Shown here: positions 35,823 through 45,832 of the stretch, piece by piece
Layout: each line of letters begins with the position of its first letter
Position numbering within the stretch: position 1 is the stretch's first letter
Source of the DNA: Acinetobacter sp. SFB
GTDB lineage: Bacteria; Pseudomonadota; Gammaproteobacteria; Pseudomonadales; Moraxellaceae
Length of the DNA: 64,000 nt
Assembly: GCF_001647545.1 (NCBI RefSeq)
Contig: NZ_LSZH01000003.1
Coordinates: 1 to 64,000, forward strand
Direction: 5' to 3'
Notes under the pieces: generated by a model
Databases searched by the model: none
The model's input: only the letters and a program-made list of their open reading frames with translations
Told to the model about the DNA's origin: nothing
Translations under genes and position numbers: made by a program

Positions 35823-36853
35823 TTTTCCTTAACATTTTTTTGCATTTTGGCGAACAGTACTTTAAAGCCTTGTTGATCTGCTTTAGTCGTACATTGACCA
35901 AAATTCTGTTCAATTAATAATGGATAATTCAGAAAGCGGTTTGCCACAATCCATAATTCGCCGCCCGATTTTAAATGACGTCGTGAAGTTTTACATAAAC
36001 TTTCACTGGCGTTGTAATCGGTTTGGATGCCCTGATGGAAAGGAGGATTGCTGACGATGGCATGCAAGAAGAGAGGAGCCTCCTCAATCCCTGTCACTGC
36101 GGTAATTTCAAGTTGTTCTGGGGCAAGATCATTTTTTTCAAAGGTCATGCGGGTAGAAGCCAATGCAAAAGCATCAACATCCATCGCAAAAATTCGATTT
36201 TTAGGATTCAGTTTGGCTAAATACGCACTGATCACGCCCGCACCACAACCAAAGTCGGCAATTTTACCTGAAGTCACTTTTGATAAAAAAGGCAATAATA
36301 CGGCTGTGCCGATATCTAGACGATTTTGACTAAACACCCCTGGAAGGGCACAAATGGTTAAATCACCGTTAGGTGTCGCGACCGTATATTGCTGCGCCCA
36401 ATCTGCTAAAGCTTTTGCAGTCACTGTAGCGTCAATGGTGAGTTGCCACATCTGGCAATGGCGTGCGCTGTCAAGTTTTAGTGCTTGACCATAAGGTTGT
36501 AATTGCTTGGCTGCACGTTCAACACCGGCTTTCTTTTCGCCGACTAGAAAGATAGAAGCCCCCAGACTTAAGCGACTAACTACATTGTGTAGAATATAGT
36601 TGAGTAATTCTTTCGACTTGGGCACAAAAATGATTGCTTGGTCAAAATCGCCTTCAGGAAGATCGACACCAAAGTGGACATGGGCTTGTTGTGACTGAAA
36701 GTATTGAAGTTCATTATAATCCCATGTCCATAAACAGGGAGTGATGTCTTTCTCTAAATTGGAAAGTAAATCATCTGTTGGTGCATTAACCAGCAATACA
36801 CGTCCTGAAAGATATTCATGCTGTCGAATGACAACTTCACTTCTTGGATCCAT
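35819..36853 (-). CDS. rsmC: 16S rRNA (guanine1207-N2)-methyltransferase RsmC
   Basis: 344 residues in two halves, as in E. coli RsmC: a degenerate N-terminal methyltransferase-like domain (1-~165) and an active C-terminal one. The SAM motif is [17 protein letters not shown] near residue 200 and the catalytic motif is VSNPPFHQG near 265. It modifies G1207 of 16S rRNA in 30S subunits. Its stop overlaps the permease start in an ATGA arrangement, although the two functions have no obvious link. Confidence 0.94.
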   Translation of the reverse strand: MDPRSEVVIRQHEYLSGRVLLVNAPTDDLLSNLEKDITPCLWTWDYNELQYFQSQQAHVHFGVDLPEGDFDQAIIFVPKSKELLNYILHNVVSRLSLGASIFLVGEKKAGVERAAKQLQPYGQALKLDSARHCQMWQLTIDATVTAKALADWAQQYTVATPNGDLTICALPGVFSQNRLDIGTAVLLPFLSKVTSGKIADFGCGAGVISAYLAKLNPKNRIFAMDVDAFALASTRMTFEKNDLAPEQLEITAVTGIEEAPLFLHAIVSNPPFHQGIQTDYNASESLCKTSRRHLKSGGELWIVANRFLNYPLLIEQNFGQCTTKADQQGFKVLFAKMQKNVKEK

Positions 36854-36869
36854 TTTTTATCTCGCCATT

Positions 36870-36902
36870 GAAAAACTCTGCCCAGACAATGCTGGGCAGA
36901 GT
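36870..36902 (-). terminator. Hairpin terminator upstream of rsmC (end of the nucleobase permease? see evidence)
   Basis: On the minus strand, CTCTGCCCAGC and its complement enclose a short loop and are followed by five T. It lies just after the nucleobase permease stop and before the rsmC start, so it ends the permease transcript. Confidence 0.88.
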
Positions 36903-36918
36903 TGATGCTGAAATGAAA

Positions 36919-38289
36919 TTATTTCTTCGACTCAGGAAGAATAATATTTAATAACAATGCTGCAATACCGCCTGTCGCAACACCAGAACTGAAGATATTA
37001 CGGACTAATTCAGGGAGGTGTTCAAGAATTTGTGGCACTTGTGCAACACCTAAACCGAGGGCAAGCGAGATTGCAATAATCAATAACGCACGGCGGTCAA
37101 GTTGCACACCTGAAAGGATGTTAATCCCCGAAGCTGCAACAGCACCAAACATCACCATAACAGCACCACCTAGAACAGCTTGAGGCACAGCTTGGATGAC
37201 ACTGGAAACCGCAGGAAACAAGCCAAGAATCACCAATAATGCAGCAATCCAGAGGCCGACATAACGGCTTGCAACACCAGTCAGTTGAATAACACCATTA
37301 TTTTGTGCAAATACAGAACTTGGGAAAGTATTGAAAATACCGGCCAAGAAAGAGTTAGCCCCATTGACCAGTACACCACCTTTAATACGTTCCATCCATT
37401 TCGGACCACCTACCGGTTGGTTTGAAATCTTGGAAGTCGCGGTGATATCGCCAATCGCTTCTAGCGACGTCACCAGATAAATGAATGCCATTGGAATAAA
37501 TAAACTCCAAGAGAAACTTAAACCAAAATGCATCGGGGTCGGAATTTGTACAATCGGTGCATCTTTTAAGGCTGAAAAATCAAGGTGTCCCATGAAGCCA
37601 GCAAGTGTATAACCAATAATTAAAGCTATTAGAATTGCAGAGCTTTTTACCCAGGTAATACGGACACGGTTCAAGATAATAATAACCGCCAGTACGGTAC
37701 ATGACATGATCAGGTTGTCGGCATTGGCAAAGGTTTTATCGCCCATGGCTTGATAACCACCCCCCATACTGATTAGACCTTCTTTAATTAAGGTCAAGCC
37801 AATCAGCAGGACAACAATACCTGTCACCAATGGGGTAATGAGTTTTTTCACCCAAGGTAAAATGCGTGAAACACCCATTTCAATAAATGAGCCTGCAATC
37901 ACCACACCAAAAATAGAGGCCATTACCGCTTCAACCGGGGTGCCGGCAGCGACCATGGCTGAACCGATACCAATAATTGGACCAATAAAGTTAAAGCTAG
38001 TGCCTTGAACAATCAGCAAGCCAGCACCAAAAGGACCAACTTTTTTACATTGCAGAAAGGTCGCAATCCCCGAGATCACCAATGACATCGAAAGAATCAT
38101 ATTGGTGTCTTCTTTTGAAACACCAAGGGCTAAACAAATCAGCAAGCCGGGCGTGACAATCGGGACAATAATTGCAAGTAAATGTTGCAGTGCAGCTAAA
38201 AAAGCGATGAAGGGTTTAGGACGATCGTTCAATCCATAGACCAAATCAAGGCGATCTTGTTGCTCGGGAGAGTTATTTAAATCAGACAT
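36919..38289 (-). CDS. Nucleobase:cation symporter-2 family permease (xanthine/urate type)
   Basis: 456 residues from the ATG at 38289; an in-frame TTG seven codons upstream is less likely. About 14 membrane segments. The NCS2 signature FAQNNGVIQLTGVASRYVG near residue 310-328 and SLEAIGDITATSKI near 275 are those of XanQ/PbuX-type purine permeases; uracil permeases usually differ at the Q/E-N-x-G positions. So it most likely brings in xanthine, urate or a related purine with protons. No purine catabolic genes are adjacent. Confidence 0.9.
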   Translation of the reverse strand: MSDLNNSPEQQDRLDLVYGLNDRPKPFIAFLAALQHLLAIIVPIVTPGLLICLALGVSKEDTNMILSMSLVISGIATFLQCKKVGPFGAGLLIVQGTSFNFIGPIIGIGSAMVAAGTPVEAVMASIFGVVIAGSFIEMGVSRILPWVKKLITPLVTGIVVLLIGLTLIKEGLISMGGGYQAMGDKTFANADNLIMSCTVLAVIIILNRVRITWVKSSAILIALIIGYTLAGFMGHLDFSALKDAPIVQIPTPMHFGLSFSWSLFIPMAFIYLVTSLEAIGDITATSKISNQPVGGPKWMERIKGGVLVNGANSFLAGIFNTFPSSVFAQNNGVIQLTGVASRYVGLWIAALLVILGLFPAVSSVIQAVPQAVLGGAVMVMFGAVAASGINILSGVQLDRRALLIIAISLALGLGVAQVPQILEHLPELVRNIFSSGVATGGIAALLLNIILPESKK

Positions 38290-38424
38290 GTAAGACAAGT
38301 ACAGCAGCAATTTGTCGTTATTCTAATCGAGTTACAGGACATTACAAATGAAAAAAAGCCCGATTTGTCAAAAAAACTTGTAACTGTCAATAAACTGTCA
38401 CTACTAAAAGTTTGTATTTTTCTG

Positions 38425-38462
38425 TATAATTTGCCCTCAAATTAAATATGCATCGAATTTAC
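38425..38462 (+). promoter_or_regulatory. Candidate -10 and leader of typA
   Basis: A perfect TATAAT lies at 38425-38430, about 33 bases before the typA ATG at 38463. No strong TTGACA box sits at the usual distance. Confidence 0.4.
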
Positions 38463-40298
38463 ATGTCAGATATTAAAACTCTCCGTAACATCGCCATTAT
38501 TGCGCACGTCGATCATGGTAAAACCACTCTTGTAGATAAACTTTTACAACAATCAGGTGCTCTTGGTGATCGCGCGGGTGAGATCGAGCGTGTCATGGAT
38601 TCAGGCGCTATTGAAAGCGAACGTGGTATTACCATTCTTGCAAAAAACACTGCAATTAAATGGACTGATGCACGTACGAACACTGAATACCGCATTAACA
38701 TCGTGGACACCCCGGGACATGCTGACTTCGGTGGTGAAGTTGAACGTGTAATGTCTATGGTTGACTGTGTATTGCTTCTAGTAGACTCACAAGAAGGTCC
38801 AATGCCACAAACTCGTTTCGTAACGCAAAAAGCGTTCGCACGTGGTTTGAAGCCAATCGTAATTATCAACAAGGTTGATAAACCAAGCGCGCGTCCAGAC
38901 TGGGTAATTGACCAAGTGTTTGACTTGTTTGATAATTTGGGTGCTACTGACGAACAGTTAGACTTCCCAATCGTTTATGCTTCAGGCCTTCGTGGTGTTG
39001 CTGGTCCTTCTCCAGAAGAACTTGCTGAAGACATGACCCCGTTGTTCCAAACGATCGTAGACATCGTTGAACCACCAGCAGTTGACGTTGATGGTCCATT
39101 CCAAATGCAGATTTCATCTCTAGACTACAACAGTTTCGTAGGTGTAATCGGGATTGGTCGTATTCAACGCGGTTCAGTGAAATTAAACACTCAAGTGACT
39201 GTCATTGATAAAGAAGGTAAGACCCGTAACGGCCGTATCTTAAAAATCATGGGTTACCATGGTCTTGAGCGTATTGACATCGATGAAGCAAATGCAGGCG
39301 ATATCGTTTGTGTAACAGGTATCGATGCGCTGAATATTTCTGACACGATTTGTGATCCGAAAGCAGTTGAAGCTTTACCACCATTGTCTGTAGATGAACC
39401 TACAGTTTCGATGACATTCCAAGTAAACAACTCTCCGTTTGCTGGTCGTGAAGGTAAATTTGTAACTTCACGTAACATTCGTGAACGTCTAGACCGTGAA
39501 TTGATTCACAACGTAGCACTTCGTGTTGAAGATACTGAAAGTCCAGACCGTTTTAAAGTCTCTGGTCGTGGTGAACTTCACCTTTCTGTATTGATCGAAA
39601 ACATGCGTCGTGAAGGCTTCGAGATGGGTGTTTCTCGTCCGCAAGTGATCATGAAAGAAGTTGATGGTCAAATGCAAGAACCGTTTGAAAACGTAACTTT
39701 TGATGTTGAAGAACAGCACCAAGGTTTCGTTATGGAACAAATGGGCTTCCGTAAGGGCGAAATGACCAATATGGAAGTAGACGGCAAAGGCCGTATGCGT
39801 ATTGAAGCAACTGTTCCTTCACGTGGCTTGATTGGTTTCCGTTCGGAATACCTAACCATGACTTCTGGTACAGGGATCATGACTTCAAGCTTCTCGCATT
39901 ATGGTCCTGCTAAACCAGGTACTGTTGCGCAGCGTCAAAATGGTGTGTTGGTTTCTATGGTTCAAGGCGTATGCTTGGGCTATGCATTGTTCACACTGCA
40001 AGACCGTGGTCGTCTATTTGCTCGTCCGCAGTTAGAAGTTTATGAAGGTATGATCGTAGGTATTAACTCACGTTCTGACGACATGGCTGTGAACCCGACT
40101 AAAGCGAAACAGTTAACTAACGTACGTGCATCTGGTACAGATGAAGCGTTAACATTAGTTCCTGCAATTGAATACACGCTTGAACAAGCGCTTGAATTCA
40201 TTCAAGATGACGAATTAGTTGAAGTAACACCTAAATCAATCCGTATCCGTAAACGTTGGTTGACTGAAGGCGAACGTAAGCGTAACCGTGGTAAATAA
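38463..40298 (+). CDS. typA: Translational GTPase TypA/BipA
   Basis: 611 residues from the ATG at 38463 (MSDIKTLRNIAIIAHVDHGKTT); an in-frame ATG five codons earlier is also possible. The G domain has G1 AHVDHGKTT, RGITI switch I, DTPGHADFGGEVERV and NKVDKP, followed by EF-G-like domains and the BipA C-terminal domain ending TEGERKRNRGK. BipA binds the 70S A site and aids 50S assembly, mainly in cold or stress. Codon use is that of a well-expressed gene. It is monocistronic, with its own terminator. Confidence 0.98.
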   Translation: MSDIKTLRNIAIIAHVDHGKTTLVDKLLQQSGALGDRAGEIERVMDSGAIESERGITILAKNTAIKWTDARTNTEYRINIVDTPGHADFGGEVERVMSMVDCVLLLVDSQEGPMPQTRFVTQKAFARGLKPIVIINKVDKPSARPDWVIDQVFDLFDNLGATDEQLDFPIVYASGLRGVAGPSPEELAEDMTPLFQTIVDIVEPPAVDVDGPFQMQISSLDYNSFVGVIGIGRIQRGSVKLNTQVTVIDKEGKTRNGRILKIMGYHGLERIDIDEANAGDIVCVTGIDALNISDTICDPKAVEALPPLSVDEPTVSMTFQVNNSPFAGREGKFVTSRNIRERLDRELIHNVALRVEDTESPDRFKVSGRGELHLSVLIENMRREGFEMGVSRPQVIMKEVDGQMQEPFENVTFDVEEQHQGFVMEQMGFRKGEMTNMEVDGKGRMRIEATVPSRGLIGFRSEYLTMTSGTGIMTSSFSHYGPAKPGTVAQRQNGVLVSMVQGVCLGYALFTLQDRGRLFARPQLEVYEGMIVGINSRSDDMAVNPTKAKQLTNVRASGTDEALTLVPAIEYTLEQALEFIQDDELVEVTPKSIRIRKRWLTEGERKRNRGK

Positions 40299-40334
40299 GA
40301 TTTAAAATAATTTTGCTCACATAGGGCACTGTTA

Positions 40335-40371
40335 TAAAAAAATGCTATCAATTTATTGGTAGCATTTTTTT
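40335..40371 (+). terminator. Terminator of typA
   Basis: AAAAAAATGCTATCAATTTA pairs across a short loop with TTGGTAGCATTTTTTT, about 40 bases after the stop. Confidence 0.9.
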
Positions 40372-40523
40372 GTTTGTAATTGGCAATTCAATATATTCAA
40401 CACAAATAATTCCGAGTAAATTAGAGGGAATTATAAGCTGTGATAAATGCATTACAGTGCAATACAGTTCTCAAAATATTTTACTTAATAAAGAATACTA
40501 TCAAAGATAAGCTGGAGAAAAGC

Positions 40524-40961
40524 ATGAGTATTGTTCAGGAATTCAAAGAATTTGCCCTCAAAGGTAACATGATGGATTTAGCCATTGGTGTCATTATTGG
40601 TGGCGCTTTTGGTAAAATTATTGATTCATTGGTTAAAGACATTATTATGCCTTTAATTACAGTTATTACGGGCGGTGGAGTCGATTTCACGCAAAAATTC
40701 TTTGTATTAGGAAAGAATCCCGATAATTTGCAATCTTTAGATGCCTTAACTAAGGCCGGTGTAAATGTACTGACTTACGGTAACTTTTTAACGATTTTGA
40801 TTAACTTCTTAATCTTGGCTTGGGTCGTGTTCTTGTTGGTTAAATTCATGAATCGCTTGCGTAAACAGGAAGGCCCGGTAGAGGAAACACCAACAACTCC
40901 AGCCGATATCGAATTGCTGCGCGAAATTCGTGATGAATTAAAAAAACGTTCACAGCTGTAA
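40524..40961 (+). CDS. mscL: Large-conductance mechanosensitive channel MscL
   Basis: 145 residues from the ATG at 40524, preceded by GGAGAA. An earlier in-frame GTG would add 28 residues with no family match. Family features: [31 protein letters not shown], helix TM1 with the conserved [12 protein letters not shown] gate, a periplasmic loop (~48-75), TM2 ([24 protein letters not shown]) and an acidic/basic cytoplasmic bundle ending ELKKRSQL. The pentameric pore opens under extreme membrane tension in osmotic downshock. Confidence 0.97.
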   Translation: MSIVQEFKEFALKGNMMDLAIGVIIGGAFGKIIDSLVKDIIMPLITVITGGGVDFTQKFFVLGKNPDNLQSLDALTKAGVNVLTYGNFLTILINFLILAWVVFLLVKFMNRLRKQEGPVEETPTTPADIELLREIRDELKKRSQL

Positions 40962-40974
40962 GTTTATTCATATG

Positions 40975-41002
40975 AAAAACGGTACTTTGAGTGCCGTTTT
41001 TT
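40975..41002 (+). terminator. Terminator of mscL
   Basis: AAAACGGTACTTTGAGTGCCGTTTT, 14 bases after the stop. Confidence 0.9.
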
Positions 41003-41102
41003 ATGGCTTAAAATAAAATATTTATAATTAAATGAGCAGAAGCCTAAGATTTTTATGGGTTAACTTGATGAAAAAAAATCATGTATAAAGTTGATGCAAC
41101 AG

Positions 41103-41812
41103 CCAAATCAAGCTATTAAATTAATTATCTTTGACTGGGATCGTAACTGGGATTAAGCCCAACAACTTGCACGAAATAAACTCAATGAAATATTTTATAA
41201 ATAGCTGAATCTAGAATAATTTTGGAGGATCTATTCAGAATTAGACGAAGACTTGTTTCGAGCCTTTTGGGTTCAAAAATTGTCTGTGAAGGAATATCGT
41301 CTTCTTCGCTATTTAAGGCCATTACAAAGCTGGGGAGTAAATGATGAATCTTCGCTGCAAGATTGAATCAATGTTTTCTGGAAAATGTGCAGCACTGCAC
41401 ATGGTTATGTGCAGGTGCAGAAGATGTTCTGAATTATTTTCAAAGTGTAGATGTGAAATTAATTTTACTGACCAATGAACCAGCACAGCGGCAAGTTCAA
41501 AAAATCTGCAGGCTGGCTTTGGATCATGGGGTTGATGCTTATTATATGAGTCAAGAAAAACAAGTCGCAAAGCCAGAAAGTGCCGCATTTTTAAATATTT
41601 GTCAGGACTTTGTTATCCACCCACAAGAGTGCTTGATGGTGGGAAATGATCTCGATATTGATATTTTGCCTGCTGCCGTATTAGGCTTTAAGACATGTTG
41701 GGTCGGCAAGCAAAATATTAGGCAACGTGCGGGCATTAAGAAACATCGACTCATCGAATTGATTTTTTATTTGACCCAGCTCAATGGAACATTTAATCCA
41801 TCCGAAACTTAA
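41103..41812 (+). pseudogene. Decayed HAD-superfamily phosphatase gene
   Basis: The first part reads IKLIIFDWDRN, a damaged HAD motif I (expected DxDxT), then meets in-frame stops at about 41153, 41202 and 41217. The frame continues with a family-like ELDEDLFRAFWVQKL until another stop near 41364. A shift then leads into an open stretch (41363-41812) with motif II LILLTNEP, the Lys of motif III (KQVAKPES) and motif IV VGNDLDIDILPA. So motifs II-IV are kept but motif I and the cap are broken. Several stops and one shift make a sequencing artefact unlikely. Confidence 0.82.
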
Positions 41813-42074
41813 TTTCGAGTAAATGCCAGCCAAACTGACTCTTGATTGGGCCATGCAATTCACGCTCAGGAAGGGTAAATACCGCTTTATCAATCGGGCC
41901 GACCAATTGCCCTTTTTTAATCTCGCCAAGTTCACCGCCTTTTTTACCCGACGGACAAGTGGAATGCTGTTTGGCAAGTTTGGCAAAATCTGCATCGGCT
42001 TTAATTTTCTTTTTCAGCTGTTCAGCCAGTTCTTTGTCTTTGACTAAAATATGACGGACGATGGCAGATTTCAT
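41793..42074 (-). CDS. ppiC: Parvulin-type peptidyl-prolyl isomerase (PpiC)
   Basis: 93 residues, the size of free-standing E. coli PpiC. The domain is complete: ARHILVKDKELAEQLKKKI, STCPSGKKGGELGEIKKGQ, and the HGPIKSQFGWHLLEI active-site end. It lacks a signal peptide, so it is cytoplasmic. Its ATG overlaps the mutM stop (ATGA, 4 bases), so it is translated as the second gene of a mutM-ppiC unit. Its last 20 bases overlap, on the other strand, the end of the HAD pseudogene. Confidence 0.93.
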   Translation of the reverse strand: MKSAIVRHILVKDKELAEQLKKKIKADADFAKLAKQHSTCPSGKKGGELGEIKKGQLVGPIDKAVFTLPERELHGPIKSQFGWHLLEIKFRMD

Positions 42075-42925
42075 GCTTTATTCCCTTTAAATGGAGTCTT
42101 GGTCGCTATTTTAACTTTTTTTAAAGGCTGACACTGCGGACAAAATACACTGGCACGTTGTCCAAGCTTTAAATTTTCTAAAGTGGTTTCACAGTTCACG
42201 CACATTTCACCAGCACGGCCATAAGCCAATAGAGTTTGCTGGAAATAGCCATTTTCGCCCATGGCATTGGTATAGTCGCGTAGAGTAGAACCGCCCAAAT
42301 CAATGGCCTGTTTTAAAATTCGTTTAACTTCGATAACCAGTTTTTCAATTTGTAGACGGGTTAAGCTTGATGCAGGTTGAGCAGGATGAATGCCCAAGTT
42401 GAACAGGCTTTCGGTGGCATAGATATTTCCAACACCGACCACTATATGATTATCCATAATCGCCACTTTGGCAGCGACATTTTTCTTTTTAAATTTTTCC
42501 GCTAAATAATCCGCATTAAAGGCCTCACTTAAAGGTTCAGGGCCTAAAGTATCAATCAGTTTGCTTTGCGAATGGGGGTCCAACCATAAAATACAGCCGA
42601 AACGACGCGGATCGTGATAACGCAGTTCTACATCTTCAAACTGAATAATCAAGTGATCATGCTTGCGCAATTCTGTGTTGGCATCACACAGGCGAAAACT
42701 GCCCGACATGCCTAAATGCCATAACATGCTATCTTGCTCAAACTCCGCCAAAATATATTTAGAACGTCGGGTTAGCCTAACTAATTTTTGTCCCTGCAGT
42801 TTTTGAATATCGTTCGGGATAGGCCAACGTAAACGTGATTCACGGACTTGAATAGAATTCACTTTTTGATCAATTAAAGGCAATAAACTGGTTTTGGTGG
42901 TTTCGACTTCTGGTAATTCAGGCAT
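42071..42925 (-). CDS. mutM: Formamidopyrimidine-DNA glycosylase (Fpg)
   Basis: 284 residues. MutM excises 8-oxoguanine and formamidopyrimidines and nicks the strand. The catalytic N-terminus PELPEVETTK (Pro after Met, Glu at 3), the Lys in KYILAEF near residue 57, the helix-two-turn-helix around residue 150-180, and the C-terminal zinc finger (MCVNCETTLENL ... SVFCPQCQPLKK; four Cys) are all present. The C-terminal KVKIATKTPFKGNKA is longer than in E. coli. Ordinary housekeeping gene. Confidence 0.96.
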   Translation of the reverse strand: MPELPEVETTKTSLLPLIDQKVNSIQVRESRLRWPIPNDIQKLQGQKLVRLTRRSKYILAEFEQDSMLWHLGMSGSFRLCDANTELRKHDHLIIQFEDVELRYHDPRRFGCILWLDPHSQSKLIDTLGPEPLSEAFNADYLAEKFKKKNVAAKVAIMDNHIVVGVGNIYATESLFNLGIHPAQPASSLTRLQIEKLVIEVKRILKQAIDLGGSTLRDYTNAMGENGYFQQTLLAYGRAGEMCVNCETTLENLKLGQRASVFCPQCQPLKKVKIATKTPFKGNKA

Positions 42926-43285
42926 GTTGGATTCTAGTGTGAGTAGATAAAGCTAATATCGGGTTGCAAAGCAATGAATGCAAGTTTTTATTTTGAATTG
43001 CAGCCTGTTAAATTTGCGATTTATCTTCTAGAGATCGGTCTTTTAAATTGATTAAACATATATCTATGAGTTTAATTTTAAATTCCATTTTTAATATAGA
43101 TAACTATTTTTTAAATTTTAGCTTTTTCTTAATTTATTGAAAAATATTAATTTATTTTACTTTATGTATAGCTTTTTGTTTTTTGTATAATAAAGAAATG
43201 ATGAAATGAAGATTTAAAAATTATGTAATTTTCACACAATATTTAAAATTTATTTGAATTGTAGCCTGTTGCTGGGGTTTTCCTT
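42926..43285. other. AT-rich gap between mutM and the oprB remnant
   Basis: 360 bases, very AT-rich from 43040 to 43260, with no gene. It holds the divergent promoters for mutM and the former oprB. No terminator or clear operator is visible. Confidence 0.45.
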
Positions 43286-43665
43286 ATGAAAAAATTTAGT
43301 CTAGTTCATTTATCCACTTTGATGATGGTGGCTATATATGACCCACACTCAAGCCGCTGAAGCATTTGGCCTAAATGGTGAGGATCAGTTAGGTGACTGG
43401 AACGGTAAAGGTACTGAACTTGCTGCTTGATTCTCAACCCAATGACATTTTAGGTCTGGCGATAAACCGTGTACATATGAATGACCGTATCCCTAATCCT
43501 GCCTTTAATGCCACTGCTGAATGCAATGTTGAATTGAATTATAGTTATTACCCAACCAAGTGGTTAATGCTTGGTGGGAATATTCAGTATGTTATTAACC
43601 CAGGGGCTACAAATAACGTAGACGATGCCTTGGTACTTGGTTTAAGCTCTAAAGTAGTATTTTAA
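43286..43665 (+). pseudogene. oprB: Remnant of an OprB-type carbohydrate porin
   Basis: The beginning (MKKFSLVHLSTLMMVAI) reads as a signal peptide, then shifts frame; the next frame gives MTHTQAAEAFGLNGEDQLGDWNG, an OprB mature N-terminus, and ends at a stop near 43430. A third frame gives the porin C-terminus: NDILGLAINRVHMND, VELNYSYYP, NIQYVINPGATNNVDD and LGLSSKVVF with a terminal Phe. The middle ~300 residues are missing. So the gene has at least one frameshift and a large internal deletion. OprB is the glucose-selective porin usually paired with PQQ-glucose dehydrogenase in Acinetobacter; no gcd gene is seen here. Confidence 0.85.
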
Positions 43666-43685
43666 TATGACATAGAGAGTCCCTC

Positions 43686-45821
43686 ATGCAAGGTAAATAT
43701 CACGTGATGCCCATCAATATGACTTTACTTTGCCTGACGGTATGTATCTGCCAAAACCTCTATGCTGAAACAGCTTCCTCAACTGAACCTGTTTTGTTGC
43801 CTACCTTAAAAATTGAAGCGACACGTACCGATACTGACTGGTTGCAAACCCCGGCTTCGGTATATCGAATCGACCAAAATAACAATCAAAATAATCTCGG
43901 GGTCAATCTCTCTGAAACCTTAAAAGGGGTTCCCGGCTTACAACTGAATAACCGTGAAAATTACGCCCAGGATTTACAAATCTCGATGCGTGGCTTTGGT
44001 GCGCGCTCAACTTTTGGGGTGCGTGGCATACGTTTATATGTGGATGGTATTCCGGCAACCATGCCTGATGGTCAGGGACAAACCTCGAATATTGATTTAA
44101 GCAGCTTGGATCATATTGAAGTTTTGGGTGGACCATTTTCATCGCTTTACGGTAACTCTTCGGGTGGGACAATTTTAACCACCACTCAACAAGGTGAGGG
44201 CCGTGATTCTATCGAGTTAGGCTACTCAGGCGGGAGTCATAATAAAGGTCGTGCGGATATTGTCTTGCAAGGGGGGGCAGACAAAACTAATGAACCAAGT
44301 TATGTCGTAAGCTCTTCTTATTTTGATACCGATGGTTATCGTGAGCATAGTGCTGCCAAAAAAGTATTAAGCAATGCCAAACTGACTTGGGATTTAGACG
44401 ATGGTTCTAAACTGAACTGGATTGTCAATCATGTGGATATTAATGCGGATGATCCGCAAGGTTTAACGCGTAAGCAATGGAAAGAAAATCCGAAACAACA
44501 AGTCCCATTCTTAAAACAGTTTGATGTACGTAAAGAAATCAATCAGACCCAGACGGGTTTAACCTGGTCGAAACCGATTAATGATCAGCATGAAATATAC
44601 GGTATGGCTTATTACGGTCAACGTGAGGTGGTGCAATATCAATCTATCCCAAGTTCAACACAAGTAAACCCACGTCAAGCAGGTGGAGTCATTGATTTTA
44701 GCCGTAATTTCTATGGAACTGATTTACGTTGGATAGGTAAAGATCTATTACCGAATACTCGATTTACTGCGGGTTTAGCAGTTGATTTTATGGATGAAGA
44801 TCGTCAAGGTTATGAAAACTTTGTATTGGTAAATAATCAGCCACAATATGGCATCAAGGGGGATTTACGCCGTGATGAGACTAATACGCTGTGGAATTTA
44901 GATCCCTATCTTCAAGCATCATGGAACTTTTTACCCAATTGGACGTTAGATACAGGGCTACGTTATAGCAATGTCCATTACAAATCTAAAGACCATTACA
45001 TTGTCACAAATAATGGTGACGACAGCGGTAAAAAAGACTATAAAAAGCTGTTACCTTCAGCTGCATTGAGCTGGAACATTACTCCAGAATTTTCGACCTA
45101 TATCAGTTATGCCAAAGGTTTTGAAACGCCGACTTTTACCGAAATGGCCTATCCAACAGTGGGAACTTCCGGGATTAACTTTGACTTAAACCCTGCGACC
45201 AGTGACAACTATGAACTGGGCTTAAAATCTCAAAATCGCTTCGGTAATTTTACTGCTGCTATTTTCCAAAGTGAAACGCACAACGACATTGTTTCAGCTG
45301 AATCGAACAATGGACGGAATACTTTCCGCAATGCCGATAAAACGCTAAGACAAGGTATGGAACTCTCATGGAATAAAAAGCTATGGCGTGATCTGACTGC
45401 TCAAGCGAGTTACAGTTTTGTCGATGCAACTTTTGATGCCGATATCCCAAATACTGACCCTGCAAAGGTCGTAGCGAAAGGCAATTACATTCCGGGTGTA
45501 GCTAAAAATCAGGCTTTTGCATCTTTAGGCTGGCAGCCTGAAACTGGCTTTAACGCAGGCGTAGATGTTCGCTATATTGACAAATTATATGTCGATGACA
45601 TCAATTCTGATGCTGCACCAAGCTATAGCGTAACCAGTGCCAATGTTGGCTATGTCTGGAAAAATGCAGACTGGAAAGTGCGCACTTTTGCCCGGGTCGA
45701 TAATTTATTTGATAAAGAGTATGTAGGCTCAGTCATTGTCAATGACGGCAATGGTCGTTTCTTTGAACCTGCCGATGGTGCGAACTGGAGCGCAGGTTTA
45801 AGTGTCACTAAAGCATTTTAA
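43686..45821 (+). CDS. pqqU: TonB-dependent receptor, PqqU/YncD-like
   Basis: 711 residues. A signal peptide precedes a TonB box-like TLKIEATRT near residue 38, then the plug and a 22-strand barrel ending in Phe. Agreement with E. coli YncD, since shown to be the PQQ receptor PqqU, is strong and long: NLSETLKGVPGLQLNNRENY, GFGARSTFGVRGIRLYVDG, IPATMPDGQGQTSNIDLSS and DNLFDKEYVGSVIVNDGNG. The start may be one of several (ATG 43686, or 43713). It lies 20 bases after the oprB remnant and 11 before the next gene, so the group may once have been a glucose/PQQ unit. Confidence 0.85.
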   Translation: MQGKYHVMPINMTLLCLTVCICQNLYAETASSTEPVLLPTLKIEATRTDTDWLQTPASVYRIDQNNNQNNLGVNLSETLKGVPGLQLNNRENYAQDLQISMRGFGARSTFGVRGIRLYVDGIPATMPDGQGQTSNIDLSSLDHIEVLGGPFSSLYGNSSGGTILTTTQQGEGRDSIELGYSGGSHNKGRADIVLQGGADKTNEPSYVVSSSYFDTDGYREHSAAKKVLSNAKLTWDLDDGSKLNWIVNHVDINADDPQGLTRKQWKENPKQQVPFLKQFDVRKEINQTQTGLTWSKPINDQHEIYGMAYYGQREVVQYQSIPSSTQVNPRQAGGVIDFSRNFYGTDLRWIGKDLLPNTRFTAGLAVDFMDEDRQGYENFVLVNNQPQYGIKGDLRRDETNTLWNLDPYLQASWNFLPNWTLDTGLRYSNVHYKSKDHYIVTNNGDDSGKKDYKKLLPSAALSWNITPEFSTYISYAKGFETPTFTEMAYPTVGTSGINFDLNPATSDNYELGLKSQNRFGNFTAAIFQSETHNDIVSAESNNGRNTFRNADKTLRQGMELSWNKKLWRDLTAQASYSFVDATFDADIPNTDPAKVVAKGNYIPGVAKNQAFASLGWQPETGFNAGVDVRYIDKLYVDDINSDAAPSYSVTSANVGYVWKNADWKVRTFARVDNLFDKEYVGSVIVNDGNGRFFEPADGANWSAGLSVTKAF

Positions 45822-45832
45822 GGAGAGAAAGA

